From CAZYMF01 sp964648215 (GTDB lineage Bacteria; Desulfobacterota; Binatia; HRBIN30; JACQVA1), in NCBI GenBank assembly GCA_964648215.1, contig CAZYMF010000199.1:1-9054 (forward strand): DNA of 9,054 nt, in the 5' to 3' direction. Shown here piece after piece: positions 1 through 8,114 of this stretch (the first letter of the stretch is position 1; the number at the start of each line of letters is the position of its first letter). Under the pieces are notes generated by a model. That model did not search any database and was not told the DNA's origin. It worked only from the letters and a program-made list of their open reading frames with translations. Position numbers and translations under genes: made by a program.

Positions 1-2
1 AG

Positions 3-374
<372 letters not shown>

Positions 375-393
375 GGCGTCTCCGGCAGCCGGT

Positions 394-429
394 GAGACGG
401 GAGGGCCACGCGCCCGCCGTGGCCGTCTC
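394..429 (+). terminator. Terminator-like hairpin after icd
   Basis: An inverted repeat starts 20 bases after the icd stop codon. Outer arms GAGACGG (394-400) and CCGTCTC (423-429) pair over 7 bp, and inner arms CCACG (406-410) and CGTGG (418-422) pair over 5 bp. A 5-base bulge sits on the left arm and the loop has 7 bases. An alternative fold pairs GGCCACG (404-410) with CGTGGCC (418-424). The bases that follow (GGTTGTAATC) are not a proper T tract, so it may be a weak or Rho-assisted terminator, or a 3'-end stabilising hairpin. The position between two same-strand genes fits separation of their transcripts. Confidence 0.45.
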
Positions 430-479
430 GGTTGTAATCGGCACCGGCCCTGTGTTACCCGACCACAACCAACGGCATC

Positions 480-489
480 AGGGGGGGGA
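480..489 (+). promoter_or_regulatory. Poly-G ribosome binding site before the haem protein gene
   Basis: A run of eight G (481-488), preceded by A and followed by A, directly abuts the ATG at 490. The left part (AGGGG) can act as a Shine-Dalgarno sequence at a usable spacing of about 5 bases. No better ribosome site is visible upstream, which supports the ATG at 490. The long homopolymer is unusual: a change in its length would alter the spacing to the start codon but not the reading frame. The rest of the intergenic stretch 430-479 shows no convincing promoter boxes. Confidence 0.5.
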
Positions 490-3400
490 ATGCAGGCGAG
501 GCGATCCGGCGCGCTGGCGGCGCGCCTCTTGGCTCTGGCAGCGGCTCTAGCGCTGCCGTCGATTGTAGCGGCGCCGGCGTCGGCCGGCTCCTTCGTGGAG
601 TTCGAGACCGGTCAGGTGCGCCCGTTGGCCGCGTCTCCCGACGGCACCAGGCTCTTCGCCGTCAACACCCCCGACAACCGCCTCGAGATCTTTTCCCTCG
701 GCGCCTCCCTGACCCACGTGGCCTCGGTGCCCGTGGGGATGGAGCCTTGCGCCGTCGCCGCCCGCGGCAACGGCGAGGTGTGGGTGGTGAACCACCTCTC
801 CGACAGCGTGAGCGTCGTCGACGTCGGCGTCTCGCCGCCGCGCGTGGTGCGAACGCTGCTCGTCGGCGACGAGCCGCGCGATATCGTCTTCGCCGGGCCG
901 GGCATGAGCCGCGCCTTCATCACCACCGCGCATCGGGGCCAGAACAGCCCCATCGCCCCGCAGCTCACCACGCCGGGCGTCGGGCGCGCGGACGTCTGGG
1001 TGTTCGACGCCAACAACCTCGGTAGCGGCCTCGGCGGGAATCCGCTGACCATCGTGACGTTGTTCGGCGACACCCCGCGCGCCCTGGCCGCCAGCCCCGA
1101 CGGCTCGACCGTCTACGCGGCCGTGTTCCACTCCGGGAACCAGACGACGACGGTCTCGGACGCCGCCGTCTGCGACGGCGGGGCGGCCGCTTCCCCGTGC
1201 GTTCTCAACGGCCTCACCATGCCGGGCGGGCTCCCCGCACCCAACACCAATTTCGAGGGCGTGCCGCAGCCGGAGGTCGGCTTGATCGTCAAGCACAACC
1301 CGGCCAGCGGGCACTGGGAGGACGAGCTCGGCCGCAACTGGGACAACGCGGTCCGCTTCTCCCTGCCGGACAAGGACGTTTTCGCCATCGATGCGCTCGG
1401 CAACCCGCCGGCGCAACTGGCGGGCGCGGCCGGCTACTACCAGGGCGTCGGCACCATCCTGTTCAACATGGTGGCGAACCCGGTCAACGGCAACGTCTAC
1501 GTCGCCAACACCGAGGCGTTCAACGAGGTGCGCTTCGAGGGCCTGGGCATGTTTGCCGGACACAGCGTGCGCGGGCACCTGCACGAGAGCCGCATCACCG
1601 TGCTCAGCGCCGGCGCGGTGCTGCCGCGGCACCTGAACAAGCACATCGACTACGACGTGATCCCGGGGCCGGCGAGCGAGAACGCCAAGAGCCTGGCGTT
1701 TCCCCAGGGGATGGCGGTGAGCGGCGACGGCGCGACCCTGTACGTGGCGGCGCTCGGCTCGAGCAAGGTCGGCGTGTTCAGCACCAGCGAGCTCGAGAGC
1801 GACACCTTCGTGCCCAACGAGGCCGACCACATCGCGGTGAGCGGCGGCGGCCCGACCGGCCTGGTGCTGGACGAGGCGCGCGACCGCCTCTACGTCCTCA
1901 CCCGCTTCGACGACTCGATCTCGACGATCGACCTCGGCACGCGCGCGGAGGTGGAGCACGTCCCGCTGTTCAATCCCGAGCCGCAGAGCATCGTCCTCGG
2001 CCGGCGCTTTCTCTACGATGCCTCGTACACTTCGAGCCACGGTGACTCGGCGTGCGCGAGCTGTCACGTCTCCGGCGACTTCGACAGCCTGGCGTGGGAC
2101 CTGGGCGATCCCGACAACACCGTGCTCAACAACCCGGGCCCCTTCCGCATCAATCTGGTGCCGGCCGGCACCTTCCGCGATTACAACCCGCTCAAGGGAC
2201 CGATGACGACGCAGAGCTTGCGGGGGCTGGCCAACCACGGCCCCATGCACTGGCGCGGGGACAGAACCGGCGGCAACGATCCGGGCGGGAGCAGCTTCGA
2301 CGAGGACGCCGCCTTCAAGAAGTTCAACGTGGCCTTCGCCGGCCTGCTCGGCCGCAGCGGGCCGCTCAGCGCCGCCGAGATGCAGGCGTTCACGGACTTC
2401 ATGCTCCAGGTCACCTATCCCCCCAACCCGATCCGCAACCTCGACAACTCGCTGACGCCGGATCAGCAGGCGGGCCACGATTTCTACTTCGGGCCGATCT
2501 CGGACACGCTGTTCAACTGCAACGGCTGCCATGTCCTCGATCCCGTCGCGGGGTTCTTCGGCACCGATGGCCAGTCCACGTTCGAGGGCGAGTCGCAGTT
2601 CTTCAAGATCGCGCACCTGCGCAACGCCTACCAGAAGGTGGGTATGTTCGGCATGTCGGGCGACCCCAGCTTCCGCGGCGATCAGGTGCGCGGCTTCGGC
2701 TTCCTCCACGACGGCAGCGTGGACTCGGTGTTCGATTTTCTCAGCGCCAGCGTCTTCCAGTTTCCCAGCGACGCCGTTCGCCGGCAGGTCGAGGAGTTCG
2801 TTCTCGCCTACGACAGCAACATGGCTCCCATCGTCGGGCAGGAGGTGACGCTCGACGACGTCAACGCGGCGACGGTCGGCGCCCGGATCGATCTGCTGAT
2901 CGCCCGGGCCAACCTGTCGGAGTGCGACCTGACGGTGAAGGGAAACGTGGCCGGGGAGCAGCGCGGCTGGTACCGGCAGGCCGACGGGACGTTCCGCAGC
3001 GACCGGGCGACGGAGCCGTTGCTGGGCGATGCCGGCCTGCGCAGCCGAGCGGCGACAGCCGGTCAGGAACTGACCTACACCTGCGTGCCTCCGGGTTCCG
3101 GGGTGCGCGTGGGCGTGGACCGGGACGAGGATGGCTTCTTCGATCGCGACGAGGTCGACGCGGGCTCGGACCCGGCCAACGCCGCCAGCGTCCCGGCGCA
3201 GCAGGCCGACGCCGTCGTGCGCGCGCCGCGTCCGCGGCAGGTGACGATTCGCGCGGGGGTCGCCTCGGTGCAGCGGAGCGCGCGGGTGAGAGTGCAGAAC
3301 GCCGACGTGCAGCCGCGAACGATCAAGCTCACCGCCAGTGATGGCGACTGCCCCACGGGGACGATCGGCGGCGTGCCGGATTTCGGCTCCGGCCAGGACT

Positions 3401-4029
3401 CGATCGCCGTCCCCGCCGGCGCCACGCGGGTGGCCAGGGTGCCGCTGACGATCCGCAGCTCCGACTTCACCAGCTTCAATCGCAAGAGCCCGCAGCGCTG
3501 CTCCTTGTCGTTCAGTGCCAGTGTCGGCGGCAGCATCGATCCGACCCCGGCGAACAACGTCGCCCCGCTCGAGCTCAGCGTGATCGACCGAAACGATCCC
3601 GAACAGACGCAGCGGCACGAGAGCTACGTCGTCAGCCTGAGGCCGCTGCGGGTGACCATCGGCCGTGGCCACGGAGCCGTGACGCGCAAGCGGCGAGTCT
3701 CCGTCGGCAACGCGGATATAGGCGAAACCGGCGGGCACAACGTCTCGGTGACCGTCAGCGACGGTGACTGTCCGGCGGGGGCCGTCGGCATGGCCGATTT
3801 CAACCGCTCGCTGGGTGGCAGCCAGTCCACGGTTACGGTCCTGGGCGGGCGCCGCAAGAGGGGCTCCGTGCCGCTGACGATCGATCCGGCCGTGTTCGCG
3901 TCGACCGGGGTCAAGTCGCCGGCTCGCTGCACCGCCGAGGTCACGGTCACCGGTCCCGCGGGAGACGGCGACGCGAGCAACAACGTCAGTCGGCTGGTGA
4001 TCGACGTCGTCGATCGCAACGACTTCTGA
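490..4029 (+). CDS. Exported YVTN beta-propeller / di-haem cytochrome c peroxidase-like fusion protein
   Basis: This is a complete 1179-residue protein. Residues 1-32 are a classic Sec signal peptide (MQARRSG, a long Ala/Leu core, then APASA before Gly33), so it acts in the periplasm or at the cell surface. Residues about 40-510 hold repeated propeller strands of YVTN/YncE type (for example RALAASPDGSTVYAAVF and PQGMAVSGDGATLYVAAL), probably about seven blades. Residues about 515-810 resemble cytochrome c peroxidase/MauG: haem sites C522-A-S-C-H526 and C677-N-G-C-H681 lie 155 residues apart, as usual for the family. The segment also has PMHWRGDR (585-592), MFGM (719-722, possible Met ligands) and GFLHDGSVD (737-745). 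D877-R-D-E-D-G looks like a calcium-binding loop with the linker after it. Two homologous beta domains (about 914-1037 and 1050-1179) close the protein, each with DGDCP, a second Cys and a V(I/V)DRND end. Function is inferred: a periplasmic redox enzyme or electron-transfer protein, substrate unknown. The propeller could bind a partner or ligand. Confidence 0.88.
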   Translation: MQARRSGALAARLLALAAALALPSIVAAPASAGSFVEFETGQVRPLAASPDGTRLFAVNTPDNRLEIFSLGASLTHVASVPVGMEPCAVAARGNGEVWVVNHLSDSVSVVDVGVSPPRVVRTLLVGDEPRDIVFAGPGMSRAFITTAHRGQNSPIAPQLTTPGVGRADVWVFDANNLGSGLGGNPLTIVTLFGDTPRALAASPDGSTVYAAVFHSGNQTTTVSDAAVCDGGAAASPCVLNGLTMPGGLPAPNTNFEGVPQPEVGLIVKHNPASGHWEDELGRNWDNAVRFSLPDKDVFAIDALGNPPAQLAGAAGYYQGVGTILFNMVANPVNGNVYVANTEAFNEVRFEGLGMFAGHSVRGHLHESRITVLSAGAVLPRHLNKHIDYDVIPGPASENAKSLAFPQGMAVSGDGATLYVAALGSSKVGVFSTSELESDTFVPNEADHIAVSGGGPTGLVLDEARDRLYVLTRFDDSISTIDLGTRAEVEHVPLFNPEPQSIVLGRRFLYDASYTSSHGDSACASCHVSGDFDSLAWDLGDPDNTVLNNPGPFRINLVPAGTFRDYNPLKGPMTTQSLRGLANHGPMHWRGDRTGGNDPGGSSFDEDAAFKKFNVAFAGLLGRSGPLSAAEMQAFTDFMLQVTYPPNPIRNLDNSLTPDQQAGHDFYFGPISDTLFNCNGCHVLDPVAGFFGTDGQSTFEGESQFFKIAHLRNAYQKVGMFGMSGDPSFRGDQVRGFGFLHDGSVDSVFDFLSASVFQFPSDAVRRQVEEFVLAYDSNMAPIVGQEVTLDDVNAATVGARIDLLIARANLSECDLTVKGNVAGEQRGWYRQADGTFRSDRATEPLLGDAGLRSRAATAGQELTYTCVPPGSGVRVGVDRDEDGFFDRDEVDAGSDPANAASVPAQQADAVVRAPRPRQVTIRAGVASVQRSARVRVQNADVQPRTIKLTASDGDCPTGTIGGVPDFGSGQDSIAVPAGATRVARVPLTIRSSDFTSFNRKSPQRCSLSFSASVGGSIDPTPANNVAPLELSVIDRNDPEQTQRHESYVVSLRPLRVTIGRGHGAVTRKRRVSVGNADIGETGGHNVSVTVSDGDCPAGAVGMADFNRSLGGSQSTVTVLGGRRKRGSVPLTIDPAVFASTGVKSPARCTAEVTVTGPAGDGDASNNVSRLVIDVVDRNDF

Positions 4030-4057
4030 GCGAGCGGGACGACTCGTTGGCGACGCC

Positions 4058-4366
4058 TCAGTCACCCCGCTTCTTCAGCACCGGCATGGGGAACCAGTAG
4101 TCGTCGCCCTTCTCCTCCGGGTCGGGCTCGGGAAAGCGGGCCGGCGGCCGGCCCCCGTTGCGCAGCATCTCCTCGATCACGGGCGTGCAGCGCGTCGCCC
4201 CGCAGCCCCCGCCGCCGCTGCCGGTGGCGCGGTTCACGTCCTTGACGGTGACGGCGCCGCCGCGGATGGCATCGCTGATCTTGCCGAACTTGATGCCCTT
4301 GCAGATGCACACCACCCGGAATCGGGCCTGAATCTCCTCCAGCGTCGGCTTTCCCGGCTTGCTCAT
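4058..4366 (-). CDS. BFD-like [2Fe-2S]-binding small protein
   Basis: This 102-residue protein has a BFD-like core at residues about 17-68. The four cysteines are C20-I-C22 and C55-G-A-T-R-C60, with the helical stretch ISDAIRGGAVTVKDVN between them. In bacterioferritin-associated ferredoxin and similar domains in NirB or NifU, four such cysteines hold a [2Fe-2S] cluster. Here the second pair has four residues between its cysteines where the classical domain has two, and a Gly-rich run (SGGGGCG) precedes it. A charged, Pro-rich tail of about 30 residues (from GGRPPARFPEPDPEEKGDDY on) is not part of the usual domain. The ATG at 4366 is chosen because GGGAGAGA lies just upstream of it; the frame stays open further upstream only across unsequenced bases. 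The gene converges with the haem protein gene, 28 bases apart. No bacterioferritin gene is visible next to it, so its role (iron release, electron transfer or Fe-S delivery) is open. Confidence 0.8.
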   Translation of the reverse strand: MSKPGKPTLEEIQARFRVVCICKGIKFGKISDAIRGGAVTVKDVNRATGSGGGGCGATRCTPVIEEMLRNGGRPPARFPEPDPEEKGDDYWFPMPVLKKRGD

Positions 4367-4385
4367 TCTCTCCCGCGACACGGCG

Positions 4386-4406
4386 GCCGACCCGATTGGG
4401 ATCGGC
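4386..4406. promoter_or_regulatory. Imperfect dyad upstream of the BFD-like gene
   Basis: A 21-base imperfect inverted repeat is centred on position 4396. Arms GCCGACCCGA and TGGGATCGGC match at 8 of 10 positions. It starts 19 bases upstream of the BFD-like start codon, in the 185-base stretch (4367-4551) between that gene and the assembly gap, where the promoter should lie. It could be an operator or an mRNA leader hairpin. I cannot assign it to a known regulator such as Fur, IscR or another Rrf2 protein. The rest of 4367-4551 shows no gene. Confidence 0.25.
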
Positions 4407-4551
4407 AGCCAGCGCCCTCGTTTTTCCGTACGGCCGGCAGTGTAGCGTGAAGCGCTGCGCGGTGCACGCGGAACGGGAAGCCAGAAGAGAGCTGCAAGGT
4501 ACAGGTTCCAAGGGACGAGCCGGACGGCGTTGCCCGATCTTGAGACTTGCA

Positions 4552-4651
4552 NNNNNNNNNNNNNNNNNNNNNNNNNNNNNNNNNNNNNNNNNNNNNNNNN
4601 NNNNNNNNNNNNNNNNNNNNNNNNNNNNNNNNNNNNNNNNNNNNNNNNNNN
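4552..4651. other. Assembly gap (100 N)
   Basis: This is a run of exactly 100 undetermined bases, the conventional placeholder for a scaffold gap of unknown size. It hides the start of the aldo/keto reductase and whatever lies between it and the BFD-like gene. The true distance may be much larger or smaller than 100 bases. Confidence 0.98.
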
Positions 4652-4652
4652 C

Positions 4653-5750
4653 CACCCGCAGCCGGCCTGGCAGGGATCCACGGTCCGCCGCTACCGCCCA
4701 CTCGGGAACACCGGCATCTCGATGTCCGACATCTCCTTCGGCGGCGGCGGCATCACCAACCCGGAGGTGGTGGCGCGGGCCGTCGACCGCGGCATCAACT
4801 ACTTCGATACCTCACCCGACTACAGCGAGACGGGCAGCGAGCAGGTGATCGGCAAGGCGCTCAAGTCGCACCGCGACAAGGTCCACATCGCCTCCAAGTT
4901 CTGCACCGGGAAGGGTCACCTGCCCAAGGACACGCCCGTGCCGGAGATCATCAAGGCGGTGGAGGGCAGCCTGACGCGGCTGCAGACGGACTATCTCGAC
5001 GTCTGCTTCATTCACGCCGTCAACGACCTCGACCGGCTGATGGCACCCACCTTCCACGAGGCGTTCGACCGTCTCAAGGAGCAGGGAAAGGTGCGCTTCC
5101 TCGGCGTCAGCAGCCACACGCCCAACCTCGAGCAGGTGATGCGCCACGCGGTCGACTCGGGCCGCTTCAACGTGCTGCTGGTGGCGTACAACTTCAACAA
5201 CTGGCCCGACCTGCACGGCATCTTTCACGACGCCAGGCAGCGCGGCATCGGCGTGGTGGCGATGAAGACCCTCAAGGGGGCCAAGGCGACGGTGTTGAAG
5301 GATTTTGCCGACCACACCGAGGCGTTCAGCCAGGCCGCTTTCAAGTGGGTTCTGGGCAATCCCGACGTCAGCGGCCTGATCGTCTCCATCCGCGACTTTC
5401 GTCAGATCGACGAGTACCTCTACGCCTCGGGCAAGAAGACGACCGGTGCCGACGTGGCGCTGCTGCGGCGCTACGACGAGCTCGTTTCCCGCGATTACTG
5501 CCGGCCCGGCTGCGGCGAATGCCTCGGGCGCTGCCCCGACGGCGTGCCCGTCGACGACGTCTTCCGCTACGCCATGTACTTCGAGAACTACGGCCGCCAG
5601 CGCGAGGCGATGGTGCGCTACGCCGAGCTGGACGCGCAACGCAACGCCTCCCGCTGCGTCGACTGCTCCGCCCCGTGCCAGGCCGGCTGTCCCTTCGAGC
5701 TGCCGATCCGCGACAAGATGGAGCACTTCCACCGCCTGCTGCGCATCTGA
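4653..5750 (+). CDS. Aldo/keto reductase with C-terminal ferredoxin-like Fe-S module (5' end lost in gap)
   Basis: 365 residues are visible, counted from the first full codon after the gap. The AKR barrel begins at about residue 10 (VRRYRPLGNTGISMSDISFG), so only the start and perhaps a leader or export signal are missing. The catalytic tetrad is complete: D52 and Y57 in FDTSPDYSETGSE, K82 in HIASKF and H121 in CFIHAV. This supports NAD(P)H-dependent carbonyl/alcohol chemistry. The C-terminal part carries eight cysteines in two groups, C283-x3-C287-x2-C290-x3-C294-P and C335-x2-C338-x3-C342-x3-C346-P, as in the 4Fe-4S ferredoxin-type tail of a known AKR subfamily. It probably binds two [4Fe-4S] clusters and could pass electrons between NAD(P)H and a ferredoxin-like partner. 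The substrate is unknown. Its stop is 31 bases from the convergent zinc-ribbon gene. Confidence 0.88.
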   Translation, partial: HPQPAWQGSTVRRYRPLGNTGISMSDISFGGGGITNPEVVARAVDRGINYFDTSPDYSETGSEQVIGKALKSHRDKVHIASKFCTGKGHLPKDTPVPEIIKAVEGSLTRLQTDYLDVCFIHAVNDLDRLMAPTFHEAFDRLKEQGKVRFLGVSSHTPNLEQVMRHAVDSGRFNVLLVAYNFNNWPDLHGIFHDARQRGIGVVAMKTLKGAKATVLKDFADHTEAFSQAAFKWVLGNPDVSGLIVSIRDFRQIDEYLYASGKKTTGADVALLRRYDELVSRDYCRPGCGECLGRCPDGVPVDDVFRYAMYFENYGRQREAMVRYAELDAQRNASRCVDCSAPCQAGCPFELPIRDKMEHFHRLLRI

Positions 5751-5781
5751 GCCCGACCACCGGACATCCGGCCGCCCGCGT

Positions 5782-6084
5782 TCAGTGCAGCATCGCCGCC
5801 GTGTCGAAGTAGACCACTCTCTCGCGCTCGCAGCGGCGGCACTCCAGTCGCACGATGCGCAGCGAGTGGCGCGAGCCTTCGCCGCGCACGCCAAAGCGGC
5901 CGCCGCAGGGACAGCGCTCGCCTTCCACGGCCTCGTCGATCTCGCCGTAGTCGCGGATCCGAATGGCGCTGGCCTCCGACCGTCCCGGCCGCGCCATCTC
6001 CGCGCGCCAGGCCAGGAGGCGTCGGAAACCTACCACGAGCACCGCGGCAAGCGCCGCCAGAGCAAAGGCCAGAGAGAACGCCAC
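5782..6084 (-). CDS. Small membrane-anchored zinc-ribbon-like protein of unknown function
   Basis: This 100-residue protein is not in a family I recognise. Residues 1-19 (MAFSLAFALAALAAVLVVG) are one hydrophobic helix followed by Arg-rich residues (RRLLAWR), so I expect a single N-terminal membrane anchor with the rest in the cytoplasm. The soluble part has C58-P-C60-G-G and, 21 residues later, C82-R-R-C85, an arrangement typical of small zinc ribbons. The start is a GTG at 6084; an in-frame TAG lies only 12 bases upstream, so no earlier start is possible, although no clear Shine-Dalgarno sequence is present. The gene begins 48 bases after the antiporter stop on the same strand and is probably its operon partner, translated from the same mRNA. 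A regulatory or assembly role for the antiporter is only a guess. Confidence 0.65.
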   Translation of the reverse strand: MAFSLAFALAALAAVLVVGFRRLLAWRAEMARPGRSEASAIRIRDYGEIDEAVEGERCPCGGRFGVRGEGSRHSLRIVRLECRRCERERVVYFDTAAMLH

Positions 6085-6132
6085 CAGGTTTTTCTAGCGA
6101 GCGCGGGCGGCCGTGTCGACCGGGGGACCGGG

Positions 6133-8109
6133 TCAGTCCGAGGAGAGGGGCGGCTGCAGCAGGCTCATGGCGCGGTCGAGCTCGCCGTGGTTGCCGAGCA
6201 GCACCAGCGTGTCGCCGGCCTGGATGCGGTAGTCCGGCGACGGGTTGGTGGTCGGCTTGCCGTCGCGGACGGCGGCGATGATGGTGACGCCGGTGTCGCG
6301 TCGCAGCGGCAGCTCGCGAATGGTCTTGTCGGCGGCCGGGCTGTCGGCCTCCACCAGGTAGGTCTCGGTGAGCGTCGCCGCCAGCAGGTGCTCGATGTCC
6401 TGCAGGCTCTGGCGTGGCAGGCTGAGGCCGCGCAGCATGCCGTAGCGCTCGCGCCGGATGATGTCGACCTGCACGTTGATGATGTTGCGCGGGATGCGCA
6501 GGCGGCGCAGCACGCGGGCGAAGATCTCCACCGAGGTCTCGAACTCCTCGGGAATCACCTCGGTGGCGCCGAGGCGATAGAGGGAGTCGATCTCCGCCAC
6601 GTAGCGGGTGCGCACGATCACCGTCGCCTGCGGGTTGAGCTGGCGCACGACGGCGACGATACGACGCGTGGCCGCCGCGTCCGAGATGGCGACGACCACC
6701 ACGTGAGCGCCGCGGACCCCGACGCGGTCGAGCATCTCCACGCGGGCCGCGTCGCCGAAGAGAATCGGCTCGCCGGCCTTGCGCGCGGTGGTGACCGACT
6801 CCGGGTTGAGCTCGAGGATGCGGTAGGGGAGGCCCGTCTCGCGCAGCACGCGCGCCAGGTTACGGCCGTTGAGCCCGTAGCCGACGATGATGACGTGGCC
6901 GTGAAGACGCTCGTCGGCCTCCGGGGGCGCGGCGTGCCACCCGAAGACGCGTTGCAGCCCGACGGCGAGCGACGGCGCCAGCCACAGGAGGAAGGGCGTG
7001 GCCAGCATGCTCAGGACCGTTACGGCCAGGAAGAGATTGTAGCGTTCGGGGGCGAGCAGCCCCAGCGGCGCGGCGAAGCTGGCCAGGACGAAGGACAGCT
7101 CGCCGATCTGGCACAGGCTGGCGGCGACCAGCGCGGCGACGCGGGCCGAGCCGGTCACCAGGCCGGTGACCGCGGCCAGGATCACGCCCTTGATCGCGAT
7201 CACCAGCAGCAGCAGCCCGAGCAGCGCCGGCAGGTGCTCGACGAGCACGGCGGCGGGCAGCAGCATGCCGACGGCGGTGAAGAAGATGCAGTTGAACGTG
7301 TCGCGCAAGGGGAGAATCTCGGCCACCGCCTGGTGGCTGTACTCCGACTCGGAGATCACCAGCCCGGCCACGAGCGCGCCGAAGGCCAGCGAGAGCCCGA
7401 GCTGGGCCGCCAGCCACGCGGTGCCGAGGCAGAAGAGGACCACGGCCGCGCTGAACAGCTCGCGGATGCGCAGCCGCACGATCAGGGCGAGCAGCTTGGG
7501 CAGGAGCAGGCGCGCGGCGATCACGATCAGCAGCACGACGGTGGCGGCCTTCAGCAGCGCCACGCCGACCGCAGCGGCCGACACCGTCGTCCGGGCGCCG
7601 AGGAGCGGGATCAGGAGCATCATCGGCACCAAGCAGAGGTCCTGGATCACGGCGATGCCGGCGGCCAGGCGGCCGTGCGGGCTGTCGATCTCGCCGCGGT
7701 CGGCGAGCAGCTTGAGCGCGACCGCGGTGCTCGAGTGGACGACGAGAAAGCCGATGAACACCGACTCGGCCCGGGCCACGCCCGCGGCCAGCGCCACCGC
7801 CGTGGCGACGGCGCCGGTGAGGACCACCTGGAACGTGCCGCACAGGATCACGCGCCGGCCGATGTGGAGAAGCTGCTCGAGCGAGAGCTCGAGACCGACC
7901 ACGAACAGCAACAGCACGACGCCGAGCTCGGCGAGCTGCTCGACCTCTCCGGCGTGGGGCACCAGCCCGAGCCCGTGGGGACCGATGAGAATGCCGGCGA
8001 TCAGGAAGCCGACGATCGACGGTACGTTGAGGCGCTGAAAGACGAAGACGATCGGGATGGCCGCGGCGAACAGAACCAGGAGATCTCGCAGGAGCGGCGC
8101 CTCGGCCAT
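6133..8109 (-). CDS. CPA2 monovalent cation/proton antiporter with RCK domains (KefB/YbaL type)
   Basis: This complete 658-residue inner-membrane transporter moves K+ or Na+ in exchange for H+. Residues about 7-390 form the exchanger with about 12 hydrophobic segments. Family marks include VPSIVGFLIAGILIGPHGLG (29-48), LLLFVVGLELSLEQL (66-80), HSSTAVALKLLADRG (125-139) and VIQDLCLVP (154-162). Q156-D157 corresponds to the conserved Gln-Asp pair of the ion path. Residues about 404-520 are an RCK/TrkA-N Rossmann domain with GYGLNGR (410-416), the acidic residue in ILELNPE that usually contacts the nucleotide ribose, and FGDA. Residues about 565-650 are an RCK/TrkA-C domain (for example RIQAGDTLVLLG). 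NAD(H) or another nucleotide probably gates it; I see no basis for claiming glutathione control as in KefC. The ATG at 8109 has no recognisable Shine-Dalgarno sequence, because CCTT-rich repeat sequence lies directly upstream. It is followed by the zinc-ribbon gene. Confidence 0.93.
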   Translation of the reverse strand: MAEAPLLRDLLVLFAAAIPIVFVFQRLNVPSIVGFLIAGILIGPHGLGLVPHAGEVEQLAELGVVLLLFVVGLELSLEQLLHIGRRVILCGTFQVVLTGAVATAVALAAGVARAESVFIGFLVVHSSTAVALKLLADRGEIDSPHGRLAAGIAVIQDLCLVPMMLLIPLLGARTTVSAAAVGVALLKAATVVLLIVIAARLLLPKLLALIVRLRIRELFSAAVVLFCLGTAWLAAQLGLSLAFGALVAGLVISESEYSHQAVAEILPLRDTFNCIFFTAVGMLLPAAVLVEHLPALLGLLLLVIAIKGVILAAVTGLVTGSARVAALVAASLCQIGELSFVLASFAAPLGLLAPERYNLFLAVTVLSMLATPFLLWLAPSLAVGLQRVFGWHAAPPEADERLHGHVIIVGYGLNGRNLARVLRETGLPYRILELNPESVTTARKAGEPILFGDAARVEMLDRVGVRGAHVVVVAISDAAATRRIVAVVRQLNPQATVIVRTRYVAEIDSLYRLGATEVIPEEFETSVEIFARVLRRLRIPRNIINVQVDIIRRERYGMLRGLSLPRQSLQDIEHLLAATLTETYLVEADSPAADKTIRELPLRRDTGVTIIAAVRDGKPTTNPSPDYRIQAGDTLVLLGNHGELDRAMSLLQPPLSSD

Positions 8110-8114
8110 GCCGG

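Noticed and set aside
432..458. Possible promoter boxes TTGTAA and TGTTAC before the haem protein gene
   Set aside because: The spacing is about 15 bases and the match to the sigma-70 consensus is poor, so it is not better than chance.
4030..4057. Bidirectional terminator between the convergent haem protein and BFD-like genes
   Set aside because: Only a 4-bp CGAG/CTCG pairing is visible and there is no T tract, which is too weak to annotate.
547..4065. Very long open frame on the minus strand opposite the haem protein gene
   Set aside because: Its translation is low-complexity, rich in Arg, Ala, Gly, Val, Asp and His, with no domain. It mirrors the third-position GC bias of the plus-strand gene, which has a signal peptide and haem motifs.
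4367..4681. Extension of the BFD-like frame upstream through the N run
   Set aside because: The frame is open only because undetermined bases cannot show stops. The ATG at 4366 has a good Shine-Dalgarno sequence and gives the normal domain start.
5760..5771. CCGG-ACAT-CCGG hairpin between the convergent aldo/keto reductase and zinc-ribbon genes
   Set aside because: The stem is only 4 bp with no T tract, and such matches are common by chance in DNA this GC-rich.
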